Source of the DNA: Narthecium ossifragum
Lineage: Eukaryota; Streptophyta; Magnoliopsida; Dioscoreales; Nartheciaceae
Assembly (NCBI GenBank): GCA_963920575.1
Contig: OY986970.1
Location: forward strand, 23,753,274-23,817,273
Length of the DNA stretch: 64,000 bases
Reading direction: 5' to 3'
Made by a program: the position numbers and the translations under genes. Positions 46,851 through 59,248 of the stretch are shown here, piece by piece. The notes below the pieces were generated by a model. It saw only the letters and a program-made list of their open reading frames with translations. It did not search any database and was not told the DNA's origin. Position 1 is the stretch's first letter. Each line of letters starts with the position of its first letter.

Positions 46851-47789
46851 GGCTCGCTGAGGTGAATCGCCTTTAATTTTTTCATTTTCCCTTTTTTTTT
46901 CCATTTTTGCCCACGTTGTTCATTAATTTTCTCTCTTCCTGAGACCGACTCCCCATCGTATCACTTCGGAGCAATGAACCGAGTCAAGATCTCAGATTAA
47001 CAAATTCACTTGTCAGATTTTATTTCCATATTTTTCTCACTTTTTCCTTTTTTTTTTCCTCTTTTTTTTTCTAATATTCCCGATTTCCCATTGATTTCTC
47101 TCTCTTCCTCGACCGGCTCGGCTCGGCTCATCCGTAAGCTGGGACTTCATCGTCCCCGATTGTTTGCGGCTTTGATCGGCTTGACCCCGAACCGCTCCGG
47201 CTTTCTCGCAGTCTGCCGCTCTCTCGCCATAGAACCACCCTAAAATCACCCGAAAACTACTTTCATCTCCCCCTCTGCATTCTCAACCTCAACCACCTCT
47301 ATTGCCCTCCTCTCTGACGTCGGCATCAACCCACCGCCGACCACCTTCCATCACCATCACTCCGACCACATCAACGCCTCCAAACCACCTCTAAACTCAT
47401 CTAAATCTTCTCCTCTACCCACTTCCAACCTTCTCCACCCTCGCAGATGTCTCCTCTGGTGCCGACCAACCCCACCCAAAACCACCGCGCCGCCGCCTCT
47501 AGATCCGGCCACCTCGGAGCCCTATTCCACTATCGGACCTGGTGAATCAACTCCTGAGACATTCATGAACGCAAATGCACTGGTCCCATGCTCCGAAGAG
47601 CCCTCCTCGTCGGCGATCAAGCTCCGGTGAACCTCAGCCGTCGGATTACACAGGGATATTTTTGTCACCTATTGTTAACAACTAACTAAAATACTTAATT
47701 GATGGGGTTATTACCTTTAAAAATTTACTAATGAGGTTTTTAGCAATATATTTCATTAAACTGGTCTTTTTATCAATTACCCATTTTTG

Positions 47790-48641
47790 TATCATATATG
47801 TGCAATCATTGTTTGTTCTTATCAAATAAAGCTATACATTTCTTATTATCTATACAAGTAATTATGATTATTTTGAGGGGATATAGACAAAAAAAAAACC
47901 AATGATTTTTTTTGATGATTTTAACATAAAAAATGCGACTATAACCAATCAAACCACGCCGCTTACAAAGTTAACGGTAGGTTAACCTCCTCCTTGACGG
48001 TGAAAATTCTACTTTTGTAGGTGGGCGGCCACCACGTTTGAATTTATAAAATTCAGCCTATGGTCTTGCCTGGTGTCGGGATAATACTCTTATCCCATTG
48101 TCCCCGCACCTATCTTTAAATACTAAAATTAATTATTATTATTTTATTTATATTTTATCTATCATTATTGCTGCATTTCTTCCTATTCCATTAGGTAACT
48201 CCACTTTTTATAGTTTATTTGATATGAAATTAGCTTATTCTGGACTAAGAAATTTTGAATTAAAAAAAGTAAAAATAAAAAAGTAATAATTATTTAAAAT
48301 AAGAAAAAATAAAATGTTAATTATAGATAGAACAAGTATAAATGAGTAATGACTATATGAACCAAAATCTCTCAACCACCAGCAATAAACTATCTCACAC
48401 CAAACCGACCCCAAAATCCCACCTCCTTTGAGGACCTAAGCCCACAACACTCCGTCCACGTGGCCTCCTCAAGCCGGAGTCGCGTCGCGTGGTCTATTTT
48501 ATCGGTGGGGCTTACGGCTTCTCTCTCTGTCGTCTTTCCCACAGTCCATGGGGTTTCGCCTCGGACAAGGGCCTCGGAGAAACCCTTGAAACCCTAGGTG
48601 GGATCGGGGCCTTTGGGCAGCGGAAGCTTAGCTCTAAGACC
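47790..48641. promoter_or_regulatory. MKK6 upstream region and 5' UTR
   Basis: AT-rich DNA to about 48380, then GC-richer sequence leading to the MKK6 start codon. No clear TATA box near the expected position; a short open frame at 48489-48719 overlaps the first coding exon in another reading and is probably incidental. Confidence 0.4.
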
Positions 48642-51600
48642 ATGAAGGGCAAGAAGGCCGTGAAGCCGCTTAAGCTTTCCGTCCCCGCCCAGGAGACCCC
48701 CATCTCCAACTTCTTGTGAGTAATCCCTACCGAATCCATCCGAGCTTCGGTTCTTCCTAGTTTTTGCACCATTTTGGTGGAGTTAGGGATTTCGATCAGT
48801 TGGATGTGGTTTTCCGGAGCTATTTGGTTTGGTTTTGCGTTTTTGGATGTGAGGGAATTACGGTTTGTGGGGTTTCAGGACGGCGAGCGGTACTTTTCAG
48901 GATGGAGATCTGAGATTGAATCAGAAAGGGCTGCAATTGATCAGTGAAGAGACCTCCAGTAATGTACGCTTTTCTTGATTTCTTTTGCTCTTCGTGGATT
49001 AGAATTTGATCAATTCAGGGTATTCAATTGTTCTTTTGCTCTTCGTGGACATTTGAAAGAAATTTTAGCTTTGACTTGTAAAAATTTTCAGCTCATGGAG
49101 GTTTGCATTGAAATTGATAAATTCCTGCATCCAATCTCTAAAAAAATAGTCATAAATTAGTAAACTGTGTGTAGCCTCTGTCTTGACATTGGGCTGCAGC
49201 ATCATGTTTCTATCCTTTTTGTTGCTAGTCTTGTCCAAGAATAGACATTAGACCATGTCATTAATGGAAGAAAACAAACTACATACGCAGCACATGCTTT
49301 TTTTCTCGGACATTTTATTTAGTCATGTTTTCCATATGTAAGAGAAACTATTATGTATATTAGGTATACGGAATACCTAGAGCGGAAGCGATTCGGGATC
49401 TGCTTGCCTTACAAACTCCGTTGATCTCCTTGTTGCACCTCGATCTCGGATCTGCAACATAGGAGGAAACTACTAGAGCTTTCCCTCTCACACACACTCC
49501 AAACCCTAGGGCTCTAGATGGTACCCCAGGAGAGATAGGAGAGGCGGCTGTAATTATGAGAACTCCAACTAGGGTTAGGGTTAGCCTCTATTTATAGAGG
49601 TGTAGGATGTAACCTCCTTTATTTGGTTAGAGTCTTGGTCCAGCCTAATCACTTAGACTACTGATTGGACTAGGACCCAAATGTCCATGTGGACACACCA
49701 CTTGGTTAGACTCCATGCAACATCTCCCATTCGTACACAACGGGCATCGCATATTTCACCCAACACCATATTACAAAGCAAAAGGCTAATTAATACAGAT
49801 TCATCACCCTTGACGACAAACAACAAAGTGTACTGCAAGTTCTTGAGCTATCTTTATTCTTGTTGCTGTGTGAAGGAAACGTGGATAATACAAATATTTT
49901 TCTCATAGTAAAGAACAGCATTCTCAAAAGCATGTTAATAACAAGGCTTGCATTCTGTGAGCCATTATTTATGTGGCTAATGAAATGCATTACTGAGAAG
50001 TCAGTTGCTAACAAACTTCTCAAGAGGAAATTTACTGCCATTTCTCACTTTACCTGTTGAAAGCTCTTCCCGATAAACTTTTGTTCTTTTAAACAGTTTT
50101 TCCCAGTTTTGAGATATTGCAGTATAGCAAATTAATGTATCGCGAGTTTAATTTATGCAATGGCTATTAAAGTTCTATGTGATAAGTAGCCAGAAGGTCC
50201 AATATTATTAATCAGTTTTGATACTAATCTTTCTGAAAGAAGTGGTAGCCATTTGAAGCCACTTTTCCTATGATACATATTCCCTGAGCACTGACATATC
50301 CTGATGGCTATTAATGTTCTTGACCTTTACTTTACAAACAAGTTTGGATTTCAGGAGATTTTTCAGTTATAGCAGTCTTTTTTTTTTGTGACAAGTTGAG
50401 CATGAGGTTAAGTAAAGCAGTAAAAGATATAGCAATCTATATCTGGGGAAGAAAGCTTAGTCCCAGACTTTAAATCATCAGCTCATATATAATTCCTTTT
50501 TCATGATCTAGAAGGATGTTTCCAACAAAGTCATACAAGCTTCTCTTCTCTTTTTTCCCCTGATTTTTTATTTTGCATTGAATAGAATGACATTTAAATT
50601 GAGGTTGAAACCTTGCATATTTGTGTATGTTACTCTATGCTTTTTGTTTGTCAACTTTATACTACCTATCTATCATCGCCTATAGGATTTACTTTCTGGT
50701 GAAGTGGTTGCCACCTTCTTTGGAATACTTCATGTATCCAACGTTGCCACTGAGTTGTTTTCTGCTTTAATGATGAAATATGCAGATGCCTGCTGTCAAG
50801 GAGCTGGATTCTGAATTCTCATTGGATGATTTTGAGGCAATCAAGGTTATTGGGAAGGGAAGTGGAGGCATAGTTCAGCTAGTTCAACACAAATGGTTGG
50901 GGACATTATATGCCTTAAAGGTAGCATACAATACTTGCACTAATATTTTTTACTATAATACTTTTCTACCCATTACTGTGAATACGCAAGTTGCATGTTT
51001 GTGAATCCAATTAAATAAATAAGTAGTTAAAGTACTCATTACTTCCTTCTATCGACTTTTCTTTTTGAATTTAATTTATTCAAGGGCTTTTTACATATTT
51101 CTCCTTCAAAAGTTTATAAATATCATAATTACTCTTATATTTTTTCAGCTTACTAATATACCCTTAAAATCTTGAAAAACTGCGTAAACCTACCCCTCCG
51201 TCTACCTCCGTCTATCCATCTAACGTAATCATGGTGTAAATCTAATTTGGACAGGCAAAATTACTTAATTGCCCATGGTTATAAGGTTTAACGTTAAACA
51301 TACTCCTTCTCTAGCGGCGTCGTCCTCCCTGAGCTTTGGCAAGTGTACCACCGTCGACAACCTCACCTTCGATGTCGCTCAAATCATGTCCAAGCTCCTC
51401 CACCTCTAGCGGTCCCTCTATGATCCATAGCTGTCACGGCCTGCCATGAGGTGATCGCACTGCACAGGTCCGGAAGGTGATCTCCGATGATGAACTTTCC
51501 TCCTCGACCTCGCCGGGATGAACTGGGGATTGCAGATCGTCGTCGACGGCGGTGCTCGAGTGAAATGTGGCTGGCGAAGGCCAAGAGGGCTTATAGCGAG

Positions 51601-54600
51601 GCCGGCGGAGTAGGGAGGAGCTCTTCCTGGTTGGAGAGAGGGCGGCGACCTCGGTAGAAAGTGGTGGCGGTGATGGCCGGCGAGAGAGAGTGGAGCGGAG
51701 CCTACGAGCTTGGAGCTCGAGGAGATCGGAGTAGGCTCTTGAGAGCTCCTGTCGAGCCTGGAGTGGAGAGGACACCGACGTGGCCACAGCTTGTGGGGTC
51801 GAGCTCGGTGACCTACGTTGTTTCGGCGACACAGACAGCGACGGCAGCGCCTCGCTGAAGGTTCATCGCCACGGCAATCTGGAGACTTCAGGCGGATTAG
51901 GGGCGGCGGCCGATGCTCAGGGAAGAGGGCCGGAGGTCTTGGTCGGTGTCGGGCTAAAGGAATGAAGAGGGGGCGAAGGGAGTCGGGGCCGGTGAGCTTG
52001 GTATCTTCCGTCCGTCGGAGTAAATGCCAGCTTGCGAGACGAATTGGTCCGGAGTCGTTGGCAAGTTTGGTTGGCCGGGATCGATAGGGAGCAGAGCATC
52101 TTGTGAGGGAGAAGAGGGGGGTGGTGCGGTGCGGCGAAGCTTGGGCGCTTGAGGCAGCGAGGATGGTGGCTGCCGGTGTGCTTGATGGCATCGATGTCGG
52201 ATGGAGTTGAGGGCAGTGGAGGTGCGAGTGACGAAGAACGACACCAGAGAAGGAGAGAGGTCACGGTGGCGGCGCTCCGGCGTCGGTCGGCGGTGGCCTG
52301 GTAGGGAAAGAAGAAGGGTCCGGAGAGGTGGAGTGGGGAGACGTAGCCTGGCGACTTGACCGGAATCAGATGGAGAGGAGGAAGAAAGCAATGGAGGCCT
52401 TGGCAAGGTGGCCATGGTGATTTAAGCTAGGGGCATATATATCTTTTTACACATCACCATTAACAATGTTAGGAATATTCCCTCCAAATTCGCCGGCAAG
52501 TAACCCGAGGGGTAGGTTTATGCATTTTTCAAGTTTTCAAGGATACATTAGTAAGCTGAAAAAATGTAAGGGTAATTATGATATTTAGAAACTTTTGAAG
52601 AAGAAATATGTAAAAAACCCTTTATTCAATATCTCTTGCCTATTGACTTCTATGGAGAAGGAGCTTATGAGCGATAATGTAGCCATTTGAGCAATGGAAA
52701 TGTGGAATAATACTCTGTAATTAAACTTTTTATAGGCTTCTTTGAGTTTAATGCATTTTGTGAAGTCAAAAAGTCATAAACTGAGGGATGCAAATGGGTT
52801 GATTCGGCCCAGACCCAACCAGAACCAAATGATCTTGGCTTGACACTGACTACAAACATGGGCTTATGGAGAAGATATGGTCTTAAATTAGACCTAACCC
52901 ATCAACCCAGTCAAATTCGGGTCTCAAAAAATAGTGGCCCGATTCACATAAACCTAAAAAATAGTTCAAAATATAGGTTTCAACCCCTATCTGTTAAACA
53001 TATTACAAACGTGATCCAATACTGGACATGAAGCGGCGGGAAAGTGGGAGTTAGGAGATGTAGAAAAGAGGTGAGAGAAGAGGCGGAGGTGGCCAGAGAA
53101 GGGCCGAGGACGCCAGAGGAAGCTGTAGTAAGTCAAAGGAGATGAAAAAACCTGAGGGGGGGAGGTATATTACTCGGCTAATGCAGAAGATGATTAAATG
53201 GGACCCATGCTACTCTGTTCTGGTTGAAGTACCTACTGACAATAATAATTCCTGCTTTCTATCGTTCGAGCTAGCTCCGTTGTTGGTCAAGTGCCGCTTT
53301 TGTCTCTATTCTTTTCTTTGATCGGGCACAGTGAGAAGTCTGTTAAACCTTGTGCTTAAAATGGAAACATAGTTCTCATTTGGAATTTGTTGTATCCCAA
53401 CTGGGTAGTATAGTACATGAGCAGTCTGTTAAATTGACTTCTTCCTCCCATCAACACTAAGATGAACACTGATGTTAGGAAATTGTGTTTTGCAGGGAAT
53501 CCAGATGAATGTCCAAGAAGCAGTTCGTAAGCAAATTGTGCAAGAGCTTAAAATAAATCGAGCATCTCTCTGTCCGCATGTTGTTGTGTGTTATCATTCT
53601 TTCTACCACAATGGTGTTATATCTCTTGTGTTGGAATACATGGATCGGGGATCTCTTGCCGATGTTCTCAAGCAAGTAAAGACAATTCTTGAGCCATATC
53701 TTGCTGTTGTTTGCAAGCAAGTAAGGAGCAATTTTGTTCTGGGTTTGAGATGTTCATCTTCTGAAAGGCGTGTCTTATTATTAGATCTTACACGTTTTTT
53801 GTGCATTCAGGTGTTAAAGGGTTTGGTGTATCTGCACAATGAAAGACACGTAATACATAGGGACATAAAGCCATCAAACCTCTTAGTGAATCATAAAGGT
53901 GAAGTTAAAATAACAGACTTTGGGGTTAGTGCTGTGCTTGCTAGCTCCATGGGTCAGCGAGATACGTTCGTGGGCACCTACAATTATATGTCGGTATGTT
54001 GACAAATACTAATGTTGCTGTTTTTGCTTCTTTATTCCTCGACACTAGGTTTAGTTTTGCTGATCCTTTTGGACAATTGAATCCTGCAAGGAGGTAACAT
54101 TGAGATACGTATGCTCTTTCTTAATGCCAGCCGGAGCGTATCATTGGAGGCTCATATGACTATAAGAGTGATGTATGGAGCTTGGGTTTGGTAACACTTG
54201 AATGTGCTATTGGTCGCTTCCCTTACATACCATCTGAACATGAAGAAGGCTGGTCGAGTTTCTATGAACTTTTAGAGGCTATTGTGCATCAGCCCCCACC
54301 ATCAGCACCACCAGATCAATTCTCTCCTGAGTTTTGTTCATTCATATCAGCTTGGTATCTCCAACCATTTCCTCTAAAATCTTTCTTTTTTGTGCCCTTA
54401 AAATTCTTAATGTTACATCATCCTTAGAAAGTCATGCTACTGTAAATATTGTGTTTTGTCTAAAGAGCTACCTTTAACTTCTTCCTCTAGACATTGATAA
54501 TAGATGATACTAGATGTACCAGTCCTGTCTTTTCTGATTTTGTCTAGTTATATGCTTGTGAGATCCGTATTGTGCTAATTTCTTTGATTGCCATTCTAGG

Positions 54601-56247
54601 AGTTGATAGCTGATATATTTGCATTTATCATGTTAAGGTATGCTTCTTTAAATGTATCTCGGCCAACATGGCAAAGAAGTCTAAGTTCCTAGGTGAATAG
54701 TTTGAAAGGCATGGGTGCTGAAATCTCATTATATCCAAAGCATCTCTTGGGGCCTGTTTGACATTTGTTTTGTCAGTGCATACTGCATATTGTAGTGTTT
54801 TTAATGCTTTCAAAGTATTGCAAAAAGTATGTTGTATAAATTGGCCACATGGATGCCATGTTTATGGGTTAAAGAAGTATATGGAAATTTTAACAGTTGA
54901 ATAACAAGGATATAGGAAAAAGGTTACAAGCTTTCCTCCTTTGTAGTATGCTGGAATAATCTACGTCAACCCCCACCCCAACCCCAACCCTGTTCCTTCC
55001 AAAGAATTATGACTCTTTCATCCATTGAATCTTCTTCAAAATTGTGATTTCACTAGCCACGAGCTTCAAAATGAAGAGATCCAAGTGGCATGTAGATGTT
55101 GTTTTCAAGTTTCAGCCAACCGAGCAAAACTAAAAATTTAGTTCTAAAGTAATTTTGTTTTAAAGTGTACCTTTTCCTTTGGGCCATACAAATGCAGTGT
55201 ACTGAAGCTGTTGGGTTTTGCCTGTGGTTTTTCATAGTGAAATCCGACAACTTGTAACTCATTGTAAACTTTAGGAAGTTTTACTTTAAGTTACAACCAG
55301 GTTTTAGAACATTTTGATAATGAGATATAGCTTTCGAACTGTCCAATACTAGAATGTCCCCTCTTCTGAACCCTAAATTTGTTTTTATAAGATCCAGCGA
55401 CTTCCAAAAGCATCCCTAATAGTCTCTTCTTTGCATATGACTTCAAATCTTGATATCTTGAGTTGCACAGAACTGTAGAAATGCCAGTGAACTTTACTTG
55501 TCTGCAAGACTGTCAGCAGAAAAACTGTGTCCAAAACCTAATCTATTCAGTAGAACCACCACCTGTAGAAATGCCAGTGAACTTTATTGGTAAGCAAGAG
55601 AGAGTCGAATTTCATTGTTGTCAAAGAATCAAATTATCTACTTGGACAAAAATCTAGTTCCTTCTTTGAGTTTAAAAATTCCATGGACCACACAAAAATT
55701 TTCACGAGATAATAAATTTTAGTAGATATCTATGATTCAGATCCCCCGTTGGATATAGATCTTAGAAGTGTGAAGAGGCTTACAGACTTACTGGTTAATA
55801 TATTCCTAATCAAGGATAAGTGTGCTGAATGACTTACATTGTACATTAACCACTAATAAATTGAGCAAAATTGGCTTGCCTGGCATCTGCATTCAGCTTC
55901 CATCCTGTGTTCTTAAAGTCAAAGTGTTTTTTCTTTTCCTTTCGAAACAAGGACATATAAGTCATAGCTATGCTTTGTCCCATGTCTTGTTCGATTCATT
56001 TTGTTTGATTCCTTTTGTTTACAGCCTACGAACTGATCCACAGGAGAGGTCATCTTCTCTTGAACTTTTGGTAGGTTTCATCTCTTGCATTTTGTAGCAT
56101 TCATGATTGTAAATGATGTTGTAGACCTACTTGCTGACTCTTCTCTGCTTTCAGGACCATCCATTTATCAAAAAGTTTGAAGACAAAGACATAGATCTCG
56201 GGGTCCTTTTGGCCAGCTTAGATCCCCCTATAAACATAACTGAATGA
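48642..56247 (+). CDS. MKK6: MAP kinase kinase, group A (MKK6-type), 8 exons
   Basis: A dual-specificity kinase that activates MAPKs; the plant MKK6/NQK1 class acts in phragmoplast expansion during cytokinesis. Exons: 48642-48715, 48879-48963, 50786-50920, 53496-53720, 53811-53993, 54131-54354, 56025-56070, 56155-56247. Sum 1065 nt, 354 aa, as expected for the family; all introns GT-AG and in frame. Features: N-terminal basic docking-like motif [27 protein letters not shown]-loop GKGSGG (76-81), ATP-binding Lys98, catalytic HRD (Asp191), DFG (209-211), plant MAPKK activation site S219-X5-T225, GTYNYMSPER, and C-terminus [14 protein letters not shown]. Everything needed for activity is present. 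Intron 2 holds a solo LTR and intron 3 a MULE. Intron 4 (53721-53810) is 90 nt with no stop. Confidence 0.94.
49354..49768 (-). mobile_element. Solo LTR in MKK6 intron 2 (415 bp)
   Basis: On the minus strand it starts TGGTGTTGGGTG and ends CTAATATACA. A perfect 5-bp duplication TATTA flanks it (49349-49353 and 49769-49773). Short length and TGTTGGG-like start suggest a Ty1/copia LTR. It lies antisense to MKK6. Confidence 0.85.
49588..49595 (-). promoter_or_regulatory. TATA box of the solo LTR
   Basis: The minus strand reads TATAAATAGAGGC, about 175 bp into the LTR, so it points antisense through MKK6 intron 2 and exon 1. Confidence 0.6.
51084..52620. mobile_element. Pack-MULE 2 in MKK6 intron 3
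   Basis: Inverted repeats of about 120 bp start GGGCTTTTTACATATTTC and are complemented at 52500-52620, flanked by a perfect 9-bp duplication TTTATTCAA (51075-51083 and 52621-52629). The ends are related to Pack-MULE 1. The interior (51300-52430) is GC-rich; the first 200 bp encode a DUF3475-like fragment, the remainder has long Pro/Ser/Arg ORFs I cannot assign. No transposase. Confidence 0.92.
51314..51520 (+). pseudogene. Captured DUF3475/DUF668 (PSI-like) protein fragment
   Basis: One plus frame reads [20 protein letters not shown] then SKLLHL, a stop, and RSLYD; neighbouring frames give EVIALH and KVISDDE followed by LLDLAG. In order, these match the start of the DUF3475 domain of plant PSI-like proteins (FEVA..MSKL..LW.SLSD...L...), broken by stops and indels. 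Plant PSI proteins are linked to growth signalling. A decayed fragment; identification is by eye. Confidence 0.5.
52630..53495. other. MKK6 intron 3, right part; no gene seen
   Basis: Contains purine-rich and AT-rich intron sequence ending in TTTTGCAG before exon 4. Confidence 0.55.
53721..53810 (+). other. MKK6 intron 4: 90 nt, frame-preserving, stop-free
   Basis: The intron has GTAAGG donor and CATTCAG acceptor, but its length is a multiple of three and it has no in-frame stop. Retention would insert 30 residues (starting [11 protein letters not shown]) between VVCKQ and VLKGL, in the kinase alpha-E region just before the catalytic loop. Confidence 0.75.
54355..56024. other. MKK6 intron 6 (1.67 kb); no gene seen
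   Basis: Contains a 21-bp direct repeat around 55479 and 55566 (GTAGAAATGCCAGTGAACTT). No transposon end recognised. Confidence 0.55.
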
Positions 56248-56692
56248 TACGTAAGTCGTGCCATGATTTCTTTTGTACTGTTGTTTGTACAATAACAATC
56301 ACCATGAAAAGGTTTTGTTGACTGCCGGCTGCCACGTCTATTGTTTTTGTGTGCTAGACTTGGTATATACACTACACCAGCACAAATTACATGGAAAATA
56401 CACCTTTCCGATGGCTAATGTGCAATTTTAATGTTTTTCCCAAACGCGCTCAGTACATAGAAGTGGCGGTTAGTATCTCAACACTAAAATCTCGTGCGAG
56501 AAGAAGTCACAGGCATGGGTGGGCACTTGCCAATCCTATAACTTGATATATGTCAAAGCGGTGGTCGTGATATTATTCTTAGCTCCAGAAGTGAACTTTT
56601 ATTGAACTGTCGGACATCCTCAGAATGTGATTTGGTTAGAGCGGAAATAAAGCTGATTTCTGGCTTGAGATTTCTGAAGCGAGCGTCGTAAT

Positions 56693-57459
56693 TAGGGATT
56701 GCAATGGGCCGGGTTTTCCAGTAACCCGCGGGGCGGGGAAGCGGGGCAATTATCGGGTTGGCGGGGCGGGGCGGGGATAGGTTTTGGTCAATCCGTTCCG
56801 CTTTTGACCCGGCTCGAATATGTTTTTTAGTAATTTTCAATTAGTTTTAATAATTTTATTCTAACTCTTTAATTTAGAGCAAATAGCTAAAAAAGGTGTT
56901 GGTATAAGAATTAGTTCTAATAATATATTAGCTACTGACCACTTAAGCTTTACATGGTCACATACCCATAAGGCCCATGACGCATTGCTTTTTATTAGTT
57001 TATATTATAAGGGATTAATGAATAAAAGTATAAAACTAATTGATTTTAATTTTCAGTAGATCTAAAGTTAATTTTTTTTTGAATTTGGGGTTCATTTTTA
57101 CATTTTGTAATTTGCATGATCTTATTTAGTGGGAACACTTGGAAATTGAAAAATTGTTTTTTTTAAACTATGTGGCGCTTGAAAGTTCACAATATTGTAT
57201 TGGTTTATATGATACTTAACAAATTTGTGATAAAAATTATCGGCGTTATTAATTTTGTTGAAAGAAAATGAGAATCCTAAACGGGGCTGGGCAGAGGCGG
57301 GGCAGGGACGGGGGGAAATGTAGATGGGGTGGGGATGGGATGAATTTCTTGCCCCTTAACGGGGCATGGGGTGGGGATGAGACAGGGTAAATTTTTTTGA
57401 GGCGGGGACGGGGTTGGTGAAACCCGTCCCAACCCGTCCCATTGTCATTGTCATTCTTA
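56693..57459. mobile_element. Non-autonomous hAT element downstream of MKK6 (767 bp)
   Basis: The left end TAGGGATTGCAATGGGCCGGG and right end CCCGTCCCATTGTCATTG...TTCTTA are imperfect inverted repeats with G-rich subterminal repeats (GGGGCGGGG). The flanks are GTCGTAAT (56685-56692) and GTCGTAAC (57460-57467), an 8-bp duplication with one mismatch. No transposase. Confidence 0.8.
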
Positions 57460-58121
57460 GTCGTAACGGAGCTGTTGGGAGTATTTGTAGTGAATGGTTT
57501 TGATGTTTCTTTTTGGTGAGCTGTAGGGGAGACTCAGGTTTTTGGCTTTTGAGTGGAAAAACCTGGGGGTGATTAAGTTCCAGTTTGGCTTGATTTGTGT
57601 CTGATTGTTGAACGTTTGGTGGCTCTAGAAAATTTAATTGTGGATTTGGATTAAGTTAATTAGAAATATGTGCCCGGAAATTTTGAATTACCACATTTCT
57701 TTCCTCATGAACTTTTCATATTTACAAAACTATCTCTATAAATTCTGGTATTAGATCAAAAATCTTCTTTTGTCCGGTCTCATAAAATAATTGAACCACG
57801 AGACAAGAAACAAATTAGGTTTCGTTTGGTTGCATGGCGGGAGAGGTAGAAGGAGAGGGATCGGCAGAGGGAGAGGAATGGGATTGCTCTCGTATGAAAG
57901 TGGTAGATAGAGAGACATTACTTGCATTTGGTATGTCTAAATTAAGAGGGGAAAGTGTAGTAATGATATTGAAGTTATTAATATACCCTTCATTACATTA
58001 TCTCATTAATATGATGTATTTTGTGATCTTGAAATTCGTATTTTTAGTAAAAAATATTACATTATTAATTTTTTTAAGAAATTAAGGAGAAAAAAATGCA
58101 ACAAACTCATTTTTCTTTTAA

Positions 58122-58346
58122 GCCCCGTTTGGTATGGGAATAAGGGGGAATAACTCCCTTATTCTCATATTTATTCCCAAACACTTTTTCATATTTCAAA
58201 TAATCATTACACATTTGTTCTCATTCCACCTACCACTATCACTCTACTTTTTCTTATTTCAAGTAATTATTATTACTTTATTCTCACTTTTCCTAACCCT
58301 AAAATCCCTTATTTTCATTTTTCCTAACCCCATACCAAACGATGTC
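58122..58346. mobile_element. Tourist-like MITE (225 bp)
   Basis: The left end GCCCCGTTTGGTATGGG is complemented by CCCATACCAAACGATGTC at the right end. It is flanked by TTAA on both sides, consistent with the TWA target of Harbinger/Tourist elements. Confidence 0.7.
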
Positions 58347-59248
58347 TTAAAGCTTGACCAACACAACTGAAGAGAATGAGCATTTATATTAGACACAAGG
58401 CATAGTTAACAAACAGATAAATAAATTCGCATTTTTAATGCATGTTGTAGAAAGAAATGTCAAAGTGAATCATTTCTTACAAGTTCAAAACATATAAAAG
58501 TACAAGCAAGAAGAAGAAACGTCTTATAAAGAATGGTGTTTTAATAATTCTAGCATGCGTTGACCAAATAGGAGGGAAAGGTCAACTTTAGGAGGAGTTT
58601 GGTTTTTTCCCATGATGGGAGAGCTCGGGAGAGGCGACTCATCTCTCGCGTTTAAATGCCAACTAAACATGACGAACATGACTCCCTCTCTTCAGACTGG
58701 CAACCAAACTCACCTAGATTTGTTTGAGCGGTTGTCGTCGGAAACCAATAGCAGGTCTGACCGGCAACCAAACGCACCTAGATTGTGTGCGTGGTCATCG
58801 CCGGAGACCAACATCAAGTATATTTGATAAATTCTATTGAATTATGGATAAATTCAGGAAAAACAAAAATTCATGAAAAATAAATAAATGAGACTTTTTA
58901 GAGGGGTAAATACGGAAACTAGTACTATGTGCTCATTGATTTCAATCAAATCTAGATCATGATCCGTATTCTGGTGTAGTTGTTTTTTTTTAATTGGTTG
59001 ATAAGATTTCACAAAAGCTAACATGCTACATGATGTGTCAAATATCAGCTTGAGTGGACATTGTTAGATGGATCATTTATTTAAGTATAAAAAGGGTAGT
59101 TTCCTCCGTTTTCTCTCTGCATAGAAATTGGAGGACTTGTCTGGGGCCCTGTATCCATGTTCACTAGTATATCTCCATAGCTTTAAATTGAGTTCTTTTT
59201 TGGGTTGGTGCTCAGTGCCGTCTCTGATAGTATAAGAGAACTTAGAGA

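Larger units (their letters stand above)
40020..47790. mobile_element. Repeat family F copy 2, split by nested solo LTRs
   Basis: It shares with copy 1 the TTGTCAAAAACCCCATAC left end, pyrimidine-rich tract, GC-rich block, CATTTTCATCTTT minisatellite (46440-46850) and a GAGGTTTTTAGCAATAT right end. It is interrupted at 40654-45738 by LTR DNA with a 5-bp duplication. The GC-rich block at 45740-46130 aligns by eye with 34740-34990; one frame reads FAIYGGTTDD and DRWSVLTVDQGQSSLSRLI, unassigned. Total without the LTRs is about 2.7 kb. Confidence 0.6.

Noticed and set aside
49567..49584. Telomere-like AGGGTTAGGGTTAG
   Set aside because: Only two and a half units within a solo LTR; not a telomeric tract.
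51418..52415. 257-aa and 153-aa minus-strand ORFs in Pack-MULE 2
   Set aside because: Pro/Ser/Arg-rich, no domain seen; GC-driven openness is more likely than a gene.
57834..58085. 83-aa ORF starting MAGEVEGEG
   Set aside because: Lies in a GTTTGG-ended MITE-like stretch and turns hydrophobic and AT-driven; no family.
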